Positions 17,927-26,015 of a DNA stretch of 64,000 nucleotides are shown here, piece by piece (the stretch's first letter is position 1; each line of letters opens with the position of its first letter). Origin of the DNA: Candidatus Sedimenticola sp. (ex Thyasira tokunagai) (lineage in GTDB: Bacteria; Pseudomonadota; Gammaproteobacteria; Chromatiales; Chromatiaceae). Location of the stretch: NCBI GenBank assembly GCA_037318855.1, contig CP134874.1, positions 1,240,598 to 1,304,597 on the forward strand, in the 5' to 3' direction. The notes under the pieces are model-generated. The model searched no databases. It saw only the letters and a program-made list of their open reading frames with translations, and was not told the DNA's origin. The position numbers and the translations under genes were made by a program.

Positions 17927-18786
17927 GTGCCGGGATGGAATACGCAGCTGAGGCAGTAACGGATTTGGACGGGTGTTATGCCGCATTGGGATTTTCCGCG
18001 CCTCCTTTTCGCATTACTCCGGACATTGAGTTCCTGGTGCCCCATGAACAGTACCTGGAGGCCATCGGGCACCTGCGCTTCGGCCTCATGAGCGGTGGAT
18101 TCACGCTCCTGACCGGCGAGGTCGGTCTCGGAAAAACCCTGTTATGCCGTTACCTGTTGCACCACCTGCCGGTGGACACCCGTACCGCCTATGTTTTCAA
18201 TCCCCAACAGAGCTATGCGGAATTGCTCGGTGCGATCATCTATGACTTAGGGGGTGGCGTGCCCGACCCCGGCGCCAGTAGCGCCCAATTGCATGAAAAA
18301 TTGTTCGGGATCCTTGCGAAGCATGCGGCCAGTGGAGCACGGGTGGCCCTGCTCATCGACGAGGCCCATCGCTTGCAGCCGGAGTTACTGGAGGGGCTGC
18401 GCCTGTTGTCCAATCTGGAGACAGATAAGCGCAAACTGATTTCGCTCTTGCTGGTCGGACAAAGCGAACTGGAACAAACCCTGAAATTGTCCAGTATGCG
18501 AGCCCTGTCCCAGCGCATTAGTGTCTGGCATCGCTTACGCCCACTGAAGTGGCGCGAGAGTGCCGATTACATTCGTCAACGTCTGCAAATGGCGCACTCA
18601 GGAGATTTCGAAATCACCGACTTCGCCTGCCTTATTGCACACCGGTACGCTCGTGGAGTGCCGCGTCGTCTAAACCAGATATGCGATCGCGCCCTACTGG
18701 CTGCGTTTACGTACCACCACAAGCGGGTCGGTGCCGGGCTCATGCGCCGAGCGGCCCGCGAAGTTGTCGGCCTGGCGTTGGACTAA
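17923..18786 (+). CDS. mshM: ExeA/MshM-like AAA ATPase
   Basis: The 287-residue protein carries the 'GLxxxPFxxTPD' opening of ExeA/GspA proteins (LGFSAPPFRITPDIEFL), Walker A GEVGLGKT, Walker B VALLIDEAHRL and a sensor segment (LLVGQSELEQTL). In type II secretion and MSHA systems these ATPases help insert or position the secretin, in ExeA by acting on peptidoglycan through an extra domain. That domain is absent here, as in MshM. Start overlaps the secretin stop (ATGA). Confidence 0.85.
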   Translation: MSAGMEYAAEAVTDLDGCYAALGFSAPPFRITPDIEFLVPHEQYLEAIGHLRFGLMSGGFTLLTGEVGLGKTLLCRYLLHHLPVDTRTAYVFNPQQSYAELLGAIIYDLGGGVPDPGASSAQLHEKLFGILAKHAASGARVALLIDEAHRLQPELLEGLRLLSNLETDKRKLISLLLVGQSELEQTLKLSSMRALSQRISVWHRLRPLKWRESADYIRQRLQMAHSGDFEITDFACLIAHRYARGVPRRLNQICDRALLAAFTYHHKRVGAGLMRRAAREVVGLALD

Positions 18787-18811
18787 ACAACATGACTACG
18801 ATCTTTGTCCC

Positions 18812-19897
18812 ATGAGCATCATAAACGACACTCTGAACAGCCTCGAAAAGGAGACGCTTGCGCAGGCAGATAAACCCGATCTGAAGAGCACGCCCTCTCG
18901 CGCCGTAAAAACCGTGTCCGTACCAGTAAGGATGCTGGCAGCAGCAGTGTTGGTGATCTTTGCCGGCACAGGTGTGCTGGTCTGGCATTTGGGCGATCCG
19001 CAGGATGATACGTCGGCACTGGTGCGTGTTGAGGCAGAGAATGATGACTCCCCGGTAAGCGATGCAGACCACTTGCTTGCGTACAATCAGGCTAGTGATG
19101 CCTCAGCAGCGACCGAGCCGTTTCAGAGTCTGCGGCTTGATCCACAATCCGAGCCGCAAACCGAGGCACAACCCGAGGTACAACCCGAGGTACAACCCGA
19201 GGCACAACCCGAGGCACAACCCGAGGCACAACCCGAGGCACAACCCGAGGTACAACCCGAGGTACAACCCGAGGCACAACCCGAGGCACAACCCGAGGCA
19301 CAACCCGAGGCACAACCCGAGGTACAAGCCGTGGTACAAGCCGTGGTACAAGCCGAGCCGCAACCCAGGCCACAATTCAAGCCACAGCAGGCAGCTGCTA
19401 CGCTGGTTCTATCCACCGTCGTCGATGAGGCGGTCGACCTCGCCCGTGTCGCTCTGTCGCGTGGGCAATATCAGCAGGCGTTGAGCGCATTGCACACGCT
19501 TAAACCCGTACCTGACCGCCGGGCCGATTTCTGGCTAGTCAAGGGTAGTGCCCATTTGGGCCTCGGCCAGCTGGACATGGCAGAGTCCGCCTTCTCTTCA
19601 GCGCAGTCGCTGGCACCGAACAATGCGCAGATTTCCGTGCAAAGGGCCATCATCAAGCAGGAAATGGGTGATCACGCTAACGCATTGGAGACATTACAGG
19701 ATGCCGCTGTCCGTCACCCGGATGTACCGGAGGTGTTCCTCAACCTGGGTTATTCACAACAGGCCCTGGGTGCCATGCGCGACGCCAGATCCAGCTTCCG
19801 TATCTTCCTGAGACTCACCGAGGGGCGTTCCCTGTATTCGCAACAGAGAACAGCCGTAAAGCAATGGTTGGCACAGTTTCGTACCTTCCGGGAGTAG
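18812..19897 (+). CDS. MshN-like TPR protein with tandem repeat linker
   Basis: ATG 18812 gives 361 residues beginning MSIINDTLNSLEKE, like the MshN opening; an earlier start would overlap the ATPase gene. One membrane helix (VRMLAAAVLVIFAGTGVLVWHL) is followed by a linker containing 13 tandem QPE[A/V] units and then at least three TPR-like helical repeats (about 220-360: ALSRGQYQQALSALHTL, LGLGQLDMAESAFSSAQ, LNLGYSQQALGAMRDA). TPR proteins of this type stabilise secretin or assembly complexes. The linker probably spans the periplasm or peptidoglycan. Its repeat is listed separately. Confidence 0.7.
   Translation: MSIINDTLNSLEKETLAQADKPDLKSTPSRAVKTVSVPVRMLAAAVLVIFAGTGVLVWHLGDPQDDTSALVRVEAENDDSPVSDADHLLAYNQASDASAATEPFQSLRLDPQSEPQTEAQPEVQPEVQPEAQPEAQPEAQPEAQPEVQPEVQPEAQPEAQPEAQPEAQPEVQAVVQAVVQAEPQPRPQFKPQQAAATLVLSTVVDEAVDLARVALSRGQYQQALSALHTLKPVPDRRADFWLVKGSAHLGLGQLDMAESAFSSAQSLAPNNAQISVQRAIIKQEMGDHANALETLQDAAVRHPDVPEVFLNLGYSQQALGAMRDARSSFRIFLRLTEGRSLYSQQRTAVKQWLAQFRTFRE
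19169..19324 (+). repeat. Coding minisatellite, 13 units of 12 bp
   Basis: Thirteen head-to-tail 12-base units (CAACCCGAGGCA or CAACCCGAGGTA) encode QPEA or QPEV. The order V V A A A A, V V A A A A, V shows a 72-base higher-order unit repeated twice. Flanking degenerate units (QTEA before, QAVV after) extend it. The unit is a multiple of three, so slippage would alter linker length without breaking the frame. Confidence 0.9.
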
Positions 19898-20370
19898 GGA
19901 AGGGATTGCTTGCAGCTATCGCTCTGCTGGCCTGCATGCTCCCATGCAGGCCGGCGACGGCCGGCCAAGCAGATTGTGTAGAACTGGCTGCTGAAAGATA
20001 TGGCCTGCCTGTGTCCTTGATCCGGGTAATCCTCAAGGTCGAGGGCGGCCGTGTTGGCTTGGCCGGGAACAACAAAAACGGTACGCAAGACATCGGTCCC
20101 ATGCAGATCAACACAGTCTGGCTGCCCCTGCTGGCCCGCTACGGCATTACCCGTGAACAGCTGCAAAATGATCGTTGCATAAACATCCTGGCGGGATCGT
20201 GGATCCTCGGCCGCCAATTCAAGGCGGCGATGAAACTGGAAGGATCGGATCAGAGACGCTTTTGGTGGGCGATCGGGGCCTATCACTCACGCACACCGCG
20301 ACACAATGTGAAATACGCTCTCAAAGTCTGGCGGGCGATGCAAGCGGAAACGCGTATCGACGGGAAATGA
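19864..20370 (+). CDS. Lytic transglycosylase of pilus locus
   Basis: The 168-residue protein has a signal peptide (LLAAIALLACMLPCRPATA) and a soluble lytic transglycosylase (SLT-like) domain. Visible motifs are the catalytic glutamate context (ILKVEGGRVG), NNKNGTQDIGPMQINTVW (the 'GLMQIN'-type block) and WAIGAYHS. It cuts peptidoglycan to let the pilus machinery span the wall, the role of such enzymes in conjugation and type IV pilus loci. It overlaps the TPR gene by 34 bases; ATG 19864 is the only start that keeps the signal peptide whole. It closes the operon. Confidence 0.8.
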   Translation: MVGTVSYLPGVGKGLLAAIALLACMLPCRPATAGQADCVELAAERYGLPVSLIRVILKVEGGRVGLAGNNKNGTQDIGPMQINTVWLPLLARYGITREQLQNDRCINILAGSWILGRQFKAAMKLEGSDQRRFWWAIGAYHSRTPRHNVKYALKVWRAMQAETRIDGK

Positions 20371-20634
20371 TCCAGGACAGTTCACGCAACCGCTCAGTTT
20401 GCTCGCCAAGCAGTGTTCGGCCTGAGTTTCACCCAACGCCTTTGCACTCTCTTTCCCGACCTTGAAGTAGGCGACACTGGCCATCTATCACTCTAAACGC
20501 CAGTGTATCGCCATTGGGCACGACCGAGTCGGAGACCGTGCCCCTGAAATTGAGGCACGTTTGATGTGGGAAATTGAGCATATCAGGCGACTTCCTTGGC
20601 GAACATTGCAGGGGGCTTAAATAGCTGCTGTGAC
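20371..20634. other. Intergenic region after pilus operon
   Basis: About 264 bases with no supported gene. A short + strand frame ends at about 20619 with HIRRLPWRTLQGA, and a minus frame (20484-20287) opens MASVAYFKVGKESAKALGE. Both look like gene fragments I cannot assign. The pilus and HDOD genes converge here, but no clear terminator hairpin with a T tract is visible. Confidence 0.3.
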
Positions 20635-21492
20635 CTACTGTTTGAAAATCTCGTACATCGCGCCGCTCATCTCCTGCGCTGAGGCATCCAGTGCGGCAGC
20701 GCCGGCGTCTGGTTGCAGTTCGGCGATGTGCCAGATTTCCGGTCTGATTTGCTTCAAAATCTCTTCTTCCAACAAGTCGGAGTCTTCGCCGTTGATGAAT
20801 TGCACGGCAATATTGAGCATTGCAATTTCGCGTGCCAACGGGGGCTCGGCTTCCTCCGGATGCAGCAGGTGCATGTAGGTATCAACGAAGGTTTGCGGCA
20901 ATTGCCACACGCGAGTGAGCTCTGCGGTGAATTGCAGGCCGTTCACTCCAATAGCTTCTTCTTCGGCTTTCATGCGGGCCTCTAGCCCCTGATCGGAATG
21001 GGCTAGCGCCTCGCGGCACTCGTCTGGGTGGCTCCTGAACAGTATGAGATGACCGATATCGTGCAGCAATCCTCGGACAAATATACTCTCGCTGTCACGT
21101 AGGCCGGCGCGTTCGGCAATCTGCTTGGCTAGAAATCCGCAGCGCACACTTCGATGCCAGAAGGTGCTCAGGTCCATCAGATCGTTGGGCAGGTTGCTTA
21201 CGGCTTTCGACACACTGATTGCCAGAGTCAGGTCGTGCAGTTTTTTCATGCCGAGAATGCTGGCTGCGCGACTTACAGTGTCGACCTTTGAGGGCAAACC
21301 GTAAAACGCGCTATTAGCTATGCGCAGCACCCGTGCGGCCAGGGCCGGGTCCATCGACAACACCGCTGCGACGTCGGACATCGATTCCTCGTCGGAATCC
21401 ATCAGCTGACGCAGGCGGATATAGACATCCGGCAACGTCAAAGAGTCTAGCGAGTCGTACAACAAGTTGTCTAGAAGGTCGGAAGCGAACAT
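20635..21492 (-). CDS. HDOD-domain signalling protein
   Basis: The 285-residue protein is a stand-alone HDOD domain: LPDVYIRLRQLM opening helix, MDPALAARVLRIANSAFYGLP (the conserved block), ILGMKKLHDLTLAISV, then FWHRSVRCGFLAKQI and GLLHDIGHLILF, with an HD-type pair that in HDOD proteins usually lacks full catalytic metal ligands. Such proteins act as regulatory scaffolds in signalling, often linked to cyclic di-GMP, chemotaxis or pili. It is monocistronic and converges on the pilus operon. Partner unknown. Confidence 0.85.
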   Translation of the reverse strand: MFASDLLDNLLYDSLDSLTLPDVYIRLRQLMDSDEESMSDVAAVLSMDPALAARVLRIANSAFYGLPSKVDTVSRAASILGMKKLHDLTLAISVSKAVSNLPNDLMDLSTFWHRSVRCGFLAKQIAERAGLRDSESIFVRGLLHDIGHLILFRSHPDECREALAHSDQGLEARMKAEEEAIGVNGLQFTAELTRVWQLPQTFVDTYMHLLHPEEAEPPLAREIAMLNIAVQFINGEDSDLLEEEILKQIRPEIWHIAELQPDAGAAALDASAQEMSGAMYEIFKQ

Positions 21493-21562
21493 GAGAGTAC
21501 CTCTCAGGCGATGATTTATAGATATGAATTATCGACGGACCTTATTCCTATAATAGAGATTT

Positions 21563-21769
21563 ATGCCGCATCTTCAGTTTGGGTTCGTAGACGGGGGGAC
21601 GGTCACTCTTACTCACAAGGAAGGCGAAGAGATCATCATCAACACCGTTTCACAAATAATTATAGTCAAAATCGACCGGGCAGGCGGTGGCCAAACCAGG
21701 ACCGGTTTCGATGTAGATGACTCAATAAAGATCTGGCGAAGCAAAAACAAGAGACCCATACTTCAGTAG
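21563..21769 (+). CDS. Divergent CsrA-like RNA-binding protein
   Basis: The 68-residue frame contains a CsrA-like core: VTLTHKEGEEIIINT matches the 'LTRKxGExIxI' strand, IIIVKIDRAGGGQTRTGFD matches 'VxVLxVxGxQVRIGxxAP', and SIKIWRS matches the final 'xVxxHREEI' strand with its RNA-binding Arg. It carries about 13 extra N-terminal residues and lacks some canonical positions, so it may be diverged or decaying. CsrA/RsmE proteins bind GGA motifs in mRNA leaders. It lies 70 bases from, and divergent to, the HDOD gene. The assignment rests on pattern matching by eye. Confidence 0.5.
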   Translation: MPHLQFGFVDGGTVTLTHKEGEEIIINTVSQIIIVKIDRAGGGQTRTGFDVDDSIKIWRSKNKRPILQ

Positions 21770-21912
21770 GGAACAAGAACGGCCTCATCCAGGAGGGCCT
21801 GAGTTTCTGGTCCAGATACTGTAGGCGCCGCAGGGGTGAACTCTCGCACCAACTGGGCTTAACTTAGTGCCATTCGGTACAGGCATTTTTGTCTGCGTAC
21901 TCACCGCTTCCT

Positions 21913-22245
21913 TCAAATTGGTTTGAAAGATGCCTCGCTCGATGCCTTGTCGATAGTGACTTCCAACTCGCAGTACGCCTCATCATGCATGCCATTGCCA
22001 CCACAGCAGGTGACGCAGTTGATGACTTCAGCGAAGAATACCCCCACCTTTACGTGGATCTGCTGTGGGTCGTCATCAACCTCATTGATAATCACTCCCA
22101 AATCACTGTCATCCAGCTTATTGCCTTGAGTGATTACATGAGCGATAGGCAACACATCACTTCGCAACTACTCCAGCTCTTCCTTCAATGTGGTGGAGAA
22201 ATGGTCGGTGTTCCATGCGTTTAGTGAATTTTGTAAGCGGGTCAT
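21913..22245 (-). pseudogene. Small Cys-rich protein, copy B, with amber codon 26
   Basis: From ATG 22245 the frame reads MTRLQNSLNAWNTDHF, then KEELE, then TAG at 22170-22168 where copy A has a Lys codon (AAA), then continues LRSDVLPIAH and the conserved INCVTCCGGNGMHDEAYCE cluster to TGA 21915-21913. A shortened protein of 84 residues could start at ATG 22167, just after the stop, keeping the Cys cluster. It is a paralog of 8155-8487 with matching hairpin and tRNA-end remnant upstream, but no membrane gene follows it. Confidence 0.6.
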
Positions 22246-22288
22246 CGTCTGGTATTCAACGGAAAGGGAGTCGTTGGGTAATCAATGT

Positions 22289-22312
22289 AAAAGCCCGCGA
22301 CTGCGGGCTTTT
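22289..22312. terminator. Hairpin beside tRNA-Leu remnant B
   Basis: AAAAGCCCGC pairs perfectly with GCGGGCTTTT around a 4-base loop, a strong bidirectional intrinsic terminator. It corresponds in place to the hairpins at 8527 and 28287. Confidence 0.8.
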
Positions 22313-22341
22313 ATTGTTGCCTGATCATAAACAGGCCTGTC

Positions 22342-22352
22342 TGGTACCGAGG
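22342..22352 (-). repeat. tRNA-Leu 3'-end remnant B
   Basis: The minus strand reads CCTCGGTACCA, the acceptor end of the tRNA-Leu at 28341. The next bases 3' of CCA (an AGGCC block, an ATCA block, then GGCAAC) also match those beside the intact tRNA. Upstream bases match remnant A rather than the tRNA body, so A and B share a more recent common ancestor. Confidence 0.6.
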
Positions 22353-22593
22353 GGGCGGTACGCACCCTACTAACAAACCTTATAGCTTCTATTTCATCTA
22401 ACTATATCAAAAATTAATCCTAATAAAAACAGTTGGATATGTGGTGTATTGTTTTGTGGATTATTTTCGGCGAGTTTGTTCGATGCATAGTCTTCATTTG
22501 AAATTGCCGCTTAATAAGGAATAAATCCATGTCCGTGCCAATTCAGTCAATGTACAGTTTCCGTCTTGTTAGTTCTGTATACGTTCCCTATGA
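22353..22593. other. A+T-rich spacer
   Basis: About 240 bases of A+T-rich sequence with partial similarity to the leader at 8592-8700. No gene is supported; a 73-codon frame from 22529 overlaps the transposase remnant in another frame. Confidence 0.35.
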
Positions 22594-23388
22594 TTGTATC
22601 AAAAACAATCGACAGGAACGACAAGGATGTCTGCTTGCGCTGCTCAGTGTTACCCAAAGCCAACCCCGGAAGCCCGCGTATACCAGCGCCGAAGACCAGA
22701 GCGCACGGCAACCTACCAGGCGGTACAGCATCACCTGGAGACATGGCTGAGCAATACACGAGAAGCCAATCCGGATTGTGATCCTATCCCCCAGCATGTA
22801 GAGCGGGATATGCGAAAGTTCCTGGAGTGCGGGATATTGGCATACGGATTTGCCAGAGCCCACTGCGACGAGTGCGGTGAAGATTTTCTGATTGCCTATT
22901 CGTGCAAAGGACGGGGCATCTGCCCCTCCTGTAACACCAAACGCATGGCAGAAACAGCCGCCCACCTGGTCGACCATCTCTTCCCACAGGTGCCGGTAAG
23001 GCAGTGGGTGATTACCCTACCGAAGCGGTTACGCTATTTATGTACAGGATGTACGGTATGCCGCAATCTGGGCCATGCTGCTTGCCAGGATCTATGAGAT
23101 CAATCCTTTGGTCTGCCCAAGGTGTGGAGGGAAGATGAGGATTATTGCATTGACGTACAGGGATGTACTAATGCTGCGGGAGGCAGGATGCCGGGAGCAG
23201 GCATCACCGAGCGGGAGCCCATTGGGCGTATCCTGCGGCATATCGGGGAGCCGGACTGTGCGCCGGAGATTTCACCTGCCCGTGGGCCACCAGATTTTTT
23301 CCCGGAGTTGGATCAGAGTCAGGCGTGGTCTGATGATGAAGTCGATTCTGCACCGGAATTCGAGTATGACCAGACGGTGGGCTGGTAG
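22594..23388 (+). pseudogene. IS91-family transposase, internally deleted and frameshifted
   Basis: The N-terminal part (to about 23040) is the transposase zinc-binding domain: YQAVQHHLETWL, HCDECGEDFLIAYSCKGRG, CPSCNTKRM, then WVITLPKRLRYL. It jumps straight to the C-terminal tail (LARIYEINPLVCPRCGGKMRIIAL), missing the central Y2/HUH catalytic region. After that a frame change is needed to reach EPIGRILRHIGEPDCAPEI...EYDQTVGW, the usual IS91 ending. It is therefore inactive. Such elements move by rolling circle and can carry neighbouring DNA. Confidence 0.8.
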
Positions 23389-23702
23389 CACTCTGCTTCG
23401 ACAATGAGTATACAAATTCGCAAGCGTGGTTGAGGCCTGTGCCAAGCCTTCTTGTGCCTCTTTTCCCCAGTTGATGAGTTTTAGGGAGAGACAAGCCCTT
23501 TTTTCGGTATCTGGCGGGATATCAGCATAATCACTTTCGCTAAAATCCATGGGGCTGGTGGGTGATACTTCTTCTGAATATCGTGATTTTGGTTGATTTT
23601 ATGGGTTGAAATTCCTATCCGTTATCCTTTTGAAATTGCTAGATTTTGATAATGCGCTTTCTGTAGTAGCGAGGCGGGGTCAATGCACAAACGGAAATAG
23701 GG
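23389..23702. other. Intergenic region
   Basis: About 314 bases. A minus frame (23550-23410) opens MDFSESDYADIPPDTEKRA but I cannot assign it. The core AAATTCCTATCC of the dispersed repeat lies at 23609-23620. Sequence just before the next gene is A+T-rich. Confidence 0.35.
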
Positions 23703-24425
23703 ATGATCAGAATTATGCGCCACACGACACTAATACTCGCTGCCATCATAACAATGGTGCTGCCCGCGTCCGCCCTGAGCGCTGTCATCTTCGATAATGG
23801 CGCACCGGACCTTAACTCCATTTCGCATCGTCTTGCATCGGATATCGGAGGTCAATACACTAGTTTCTATACGGCCGACAACTTCACCCTGCAGCCGGGC
23901 GCCAACGTGATCACCGGTGTCCATTGGTGGGGATGGAAGAATCCTCTCGGAGGCCAGCCCAACGACTTTACGATTAGGATCTACGAAGATGCTGGGGGAA
24001 AGCCGATCGACCCCCACTCCAGTCAGCTGTATCAGGACCTCAGCATCATCGGTGATTCAAGTAACTGGAATTCTGTAACGGGTATCAACGAAGGAGATGT
24101 GGCGGTGAATCCGTTTACCCTCGACCCGAACACAACCTACTGGCTCTCCATCTTTGATGATTCTAATTCTAGCGAAAACCACCCTTGGTTTTGGATTGCC
24201 GGCGAGGGCGGGGGGGATGCCGTCCAGGCCGAGGTTGGCGGTTCTTCCCTCAATTGGCAGCCGGCGGGTGAAGGTGAAACGGGTGCACCCAACATGGCCT
24301 TCTACCTCACCGGCGACATCGCGGCCGTGCCTCTGCCGGCATCGGCGCTGCTGATGCTCTCCGGTATGGGGCTGATGGGGCTGCTCTCCCGTGGCCGGCG
24401 CAAAATGGCAAAAGCCGTCGACTGA
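23703..24425 (+). CDS. VPLPA/PEP-CTERM surface protein 1
   Basis: The 240-residue protein has a signal peptide (LILAAIITMVLPASALS) and a C-terminal sorting tail: VPLPASALLMLSGMGLMGLL then SRGRRK. That short motif, hydrophobic helix and basic end define PEP-CTERM substrates, which exosortase (EpsH) cleaves for export or surface attachment in exopolysaccharide-producing bacteria. The middle part is beta-rich (FTIRIYEDAGGKP, NTTYWLSIFDDSNSS), like a secreted jelly-roll domain, with unknown ligand. First of three such genes in a row; no exosortase gene is in this window. Confidence 0.8.
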   Translation: MIRIMRHTTLILAAIITMVLPASALSAVIFDNGAPDLNSISHRLASDIGGQYTSFYTADNFTLQPGANVITGVHWWGWKNPLGGQPNDFTIRIYEDAGGKPIDPHSSQLYQDLSIIGDSSNWNSVTGINEGDVAVNPFTLDPNTTYWLSIFDDSNSSENHPWFWIAGEGGGDAVQAEVGGSSLNWQPAGEGETGAPNMAFYLTGDIAAVPLPASALLMLSGMGLMGLLSRGRRKMAKAVD

Positions 24426-24493
24426 TCTATCCCCCAGTTAGGAGCAAGGGGTCAGGTCTTTTATTTTCTTGCCACTATTCAGGAAACACTATC

Positions 24494-25096
24494 ATGGACA
24501 TGAAATACTATAGGTGGATATTGCTCTTCCTGAGTCTACTGCCTGTTACCGGGTACACTGCCACAGCGGTGTGGGTGCCATCAGGTACCGACTTCATCGT
24601 TACAGGTTTCAATGATGTATCGGTTAGTGACGGATCAGGCGGTTTTGACCTGTATGATGTCAAATTCATAGATGGCACACGGTACGAGGTTGCAGTGGTG
24701 GCGGCATCCGTCTCGGAAGCCGAAAGATTTTCCCAGGCTCTGATGGGGGCATTCGATCAAGATGAGGCGCTCGACTTTCATTTTGACGAAGGGACAGGCG
24801 CAACCGGGCTTAGCAAAGACTCAAACATGTGGGGAATTATGACACCCCATGGGCCACTTGTTGATGGCTATGTCTCCTATTACATCGATTGGGGTCAACC
24901 ACCTTCGGGTTCTGGGGCGATAGATTACGTTGTAGCAGGCACACAAGACCCAGGCTGGAATACTGAATTGGGTGATTATGTGTATGCAGAATGGGAAGTC
25001 TCTGCCGTACCTCTGCCCGCCGCAATCTATCTGTTCGTCCCCGCTCTCGCCGGTCTGGGCTTCATATCCAGAAAACGCAAACCCATAAAGGTGTAA
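24494..25096 (+). CDS. VPLPA/PEP-CTERM surface protein 2
   Basis: The 200-residue protein has AGGAAA eight bases before its ATG, a signal peptide (WILLFLSLLPVTGYTATA) and the tail VPLPAAIYLFVPALAGLGFI followed by SRKRK. The mature part is acidic and Gly-rich (VSVSDGSGGFDLYDVKF) with no recognised domain. Like its neighbours it should be processed by exosortase. Confidence 0.78.
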   Translation: MDMKYYRWILLFLSLLPVTGYTATAVWVPSGTDFIVTGFNDVSVSDGSGGFDLYDVKFIDGTRYEVAVVAASVSEAERFSQALMGAFDQDEALDFHFDEGTGATGLSKDSNMWGIMTPHGPLVDGYVSYYIDWGQPPSGSGAIDYVVAGTQDPGWNTELGDYVYAEWEVSAVPLPAAIYLFVPALAGLGFISRKRKPIKV

Positions 25097-25304
25097 ACAG
25101 GAGCTATTCTGGTCAGAGCACTAAGTCACCCCCACCAAGCTTGCGGAGCGCCTATTGCTACACAAGATGCACCCAAAGGTTATTGTCAACAAAACCTGGA
25201 GATAGAAGAAAATTGGTGTACATAGAGGGTCGGCAGGAGGGACTTGTACTTCCCCTGGTAAATACATATTTCTCAGTCAGTTACTGATAAAATAATAACC
25301 CGAG

Positions 25305-26015
25305 ATGATTATGATGAAAATCAAGAAAAACCTACTAACGGCTCTTGGCCTGATCACCTTCAGCGGTATGGCTCAAGCAGCTTATATAAATGAGATAGAT
25401 AACGTCGTAGGACCAAATAATAATAATACTCCCGCTACGGCCCAGGATCTCTCCTCCTCTTTTTCTTCCAATCCAGGGACCGACCCAACACTCGAGTGGC
25501 GCGGCGCCGGCACCTCAACTTTCTTTGTGTCGGTGAAAGGCTACCTAAATTCCGACCATGATCCCGCAGACTACTACAGGGTGGATATAACCCATGAAAT
25601 GATAGGTACGGGGGGGCTGACGGCTGCATTCGATACAGACGGTACACAACAAGGTTTTCAGCTAGATACCGAACTGTCACTGTACAACAGTGAGCAACTT
25701 GTCCTTGCTGAAAATAATGATGATCCCGGAGGTAGTCCTCTGTGGGGTGACGCCGATACGCCAACTACCAACTCATTTATGACCTACACCTTTAACGCAC
25801 CGGGAACTTATTTCCTGGCGGTATTTCCTTTTATGGACCCCGATTCCTTTGCCGGTTCCGTAAGCGGGAACTACACGCTTAATATTTCCACCGATATGTC
25901 ACCGTTACCGTCTCCGGTGCCTGTGCCTGCCGCTGCCTGGCTGTTTGGTTCAGGGCTTCTTGGTCTCGCTGGTCTGAGAAGAATCAAAAAGAGTAAGGGC
26001 TCTGCCCCCGGGTAA
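25305..26015 (+). CDS. PEP-CTERM surface protein 3 with pre-peptidase-like domain
   Basis: The 236-residue protein has a signal peptide (LLTALGLITFSGMAQA) and a C-terminal VPVPAAAWLFGSGLLGLAGL helix followed by RRIKKSK. Its body resembles the bacterial pre-peptidase C-terminal (PPC) beta-sandwich: DPADYYRVDIT, LDTELSLYNSEQLVLAENND and APGTYFLAVFPF. PPC domains occur in secreted enzymes and surface proteins. An Asn run (GPNNNNTP) follows the leader. Third member of the exosortase-substrate cluster. Confidence 0.8.
   Translation: MIMMKIKKNLLTALGLITFSGMAQAAYINEIDNVVGPNNNNTPATAQDLSSSFSSNPGTDPTLEWRGAGTSTFFVSVKGYLNSDHDPADYYRVDITHEMIGTGGLTAAFDTDGTQQGFQLDTELSLYNSEQLVLAENNDDPGGSPLWGDADTPTTNSFMTYTFNAPGTYFLAVFPFMDPDSFAGSVSGNYTLNISTDMSPLPSPVPVPAAAWLFGSGLLGLAGLRRIKKSKGSAPG

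Noticed and set aside
19169..19324. Possible CRISPR array
   Set aside because: Units are 12 bases with no spacers and encode a periodic protein linker in frame.
19092..19416. Long minus-strand frames of repeated Cys-Ala-Ser-Gly, Leu-Gly-Leu-Cys or Val-Val-Pro-Arg
   Set aside because: They are antisense translations of the 12-base coding repeat, which stays open in all frames; no ribosome-binding site or start context.
7964..22245. Amber (TAG) read as an amino acid in the duplicated small-gene cassettes
   Set aside because: TAG is the normal stop of several intact genes here (for example secD, secF, hscB), and no suppressor tRNA is visible; decay is simpler.
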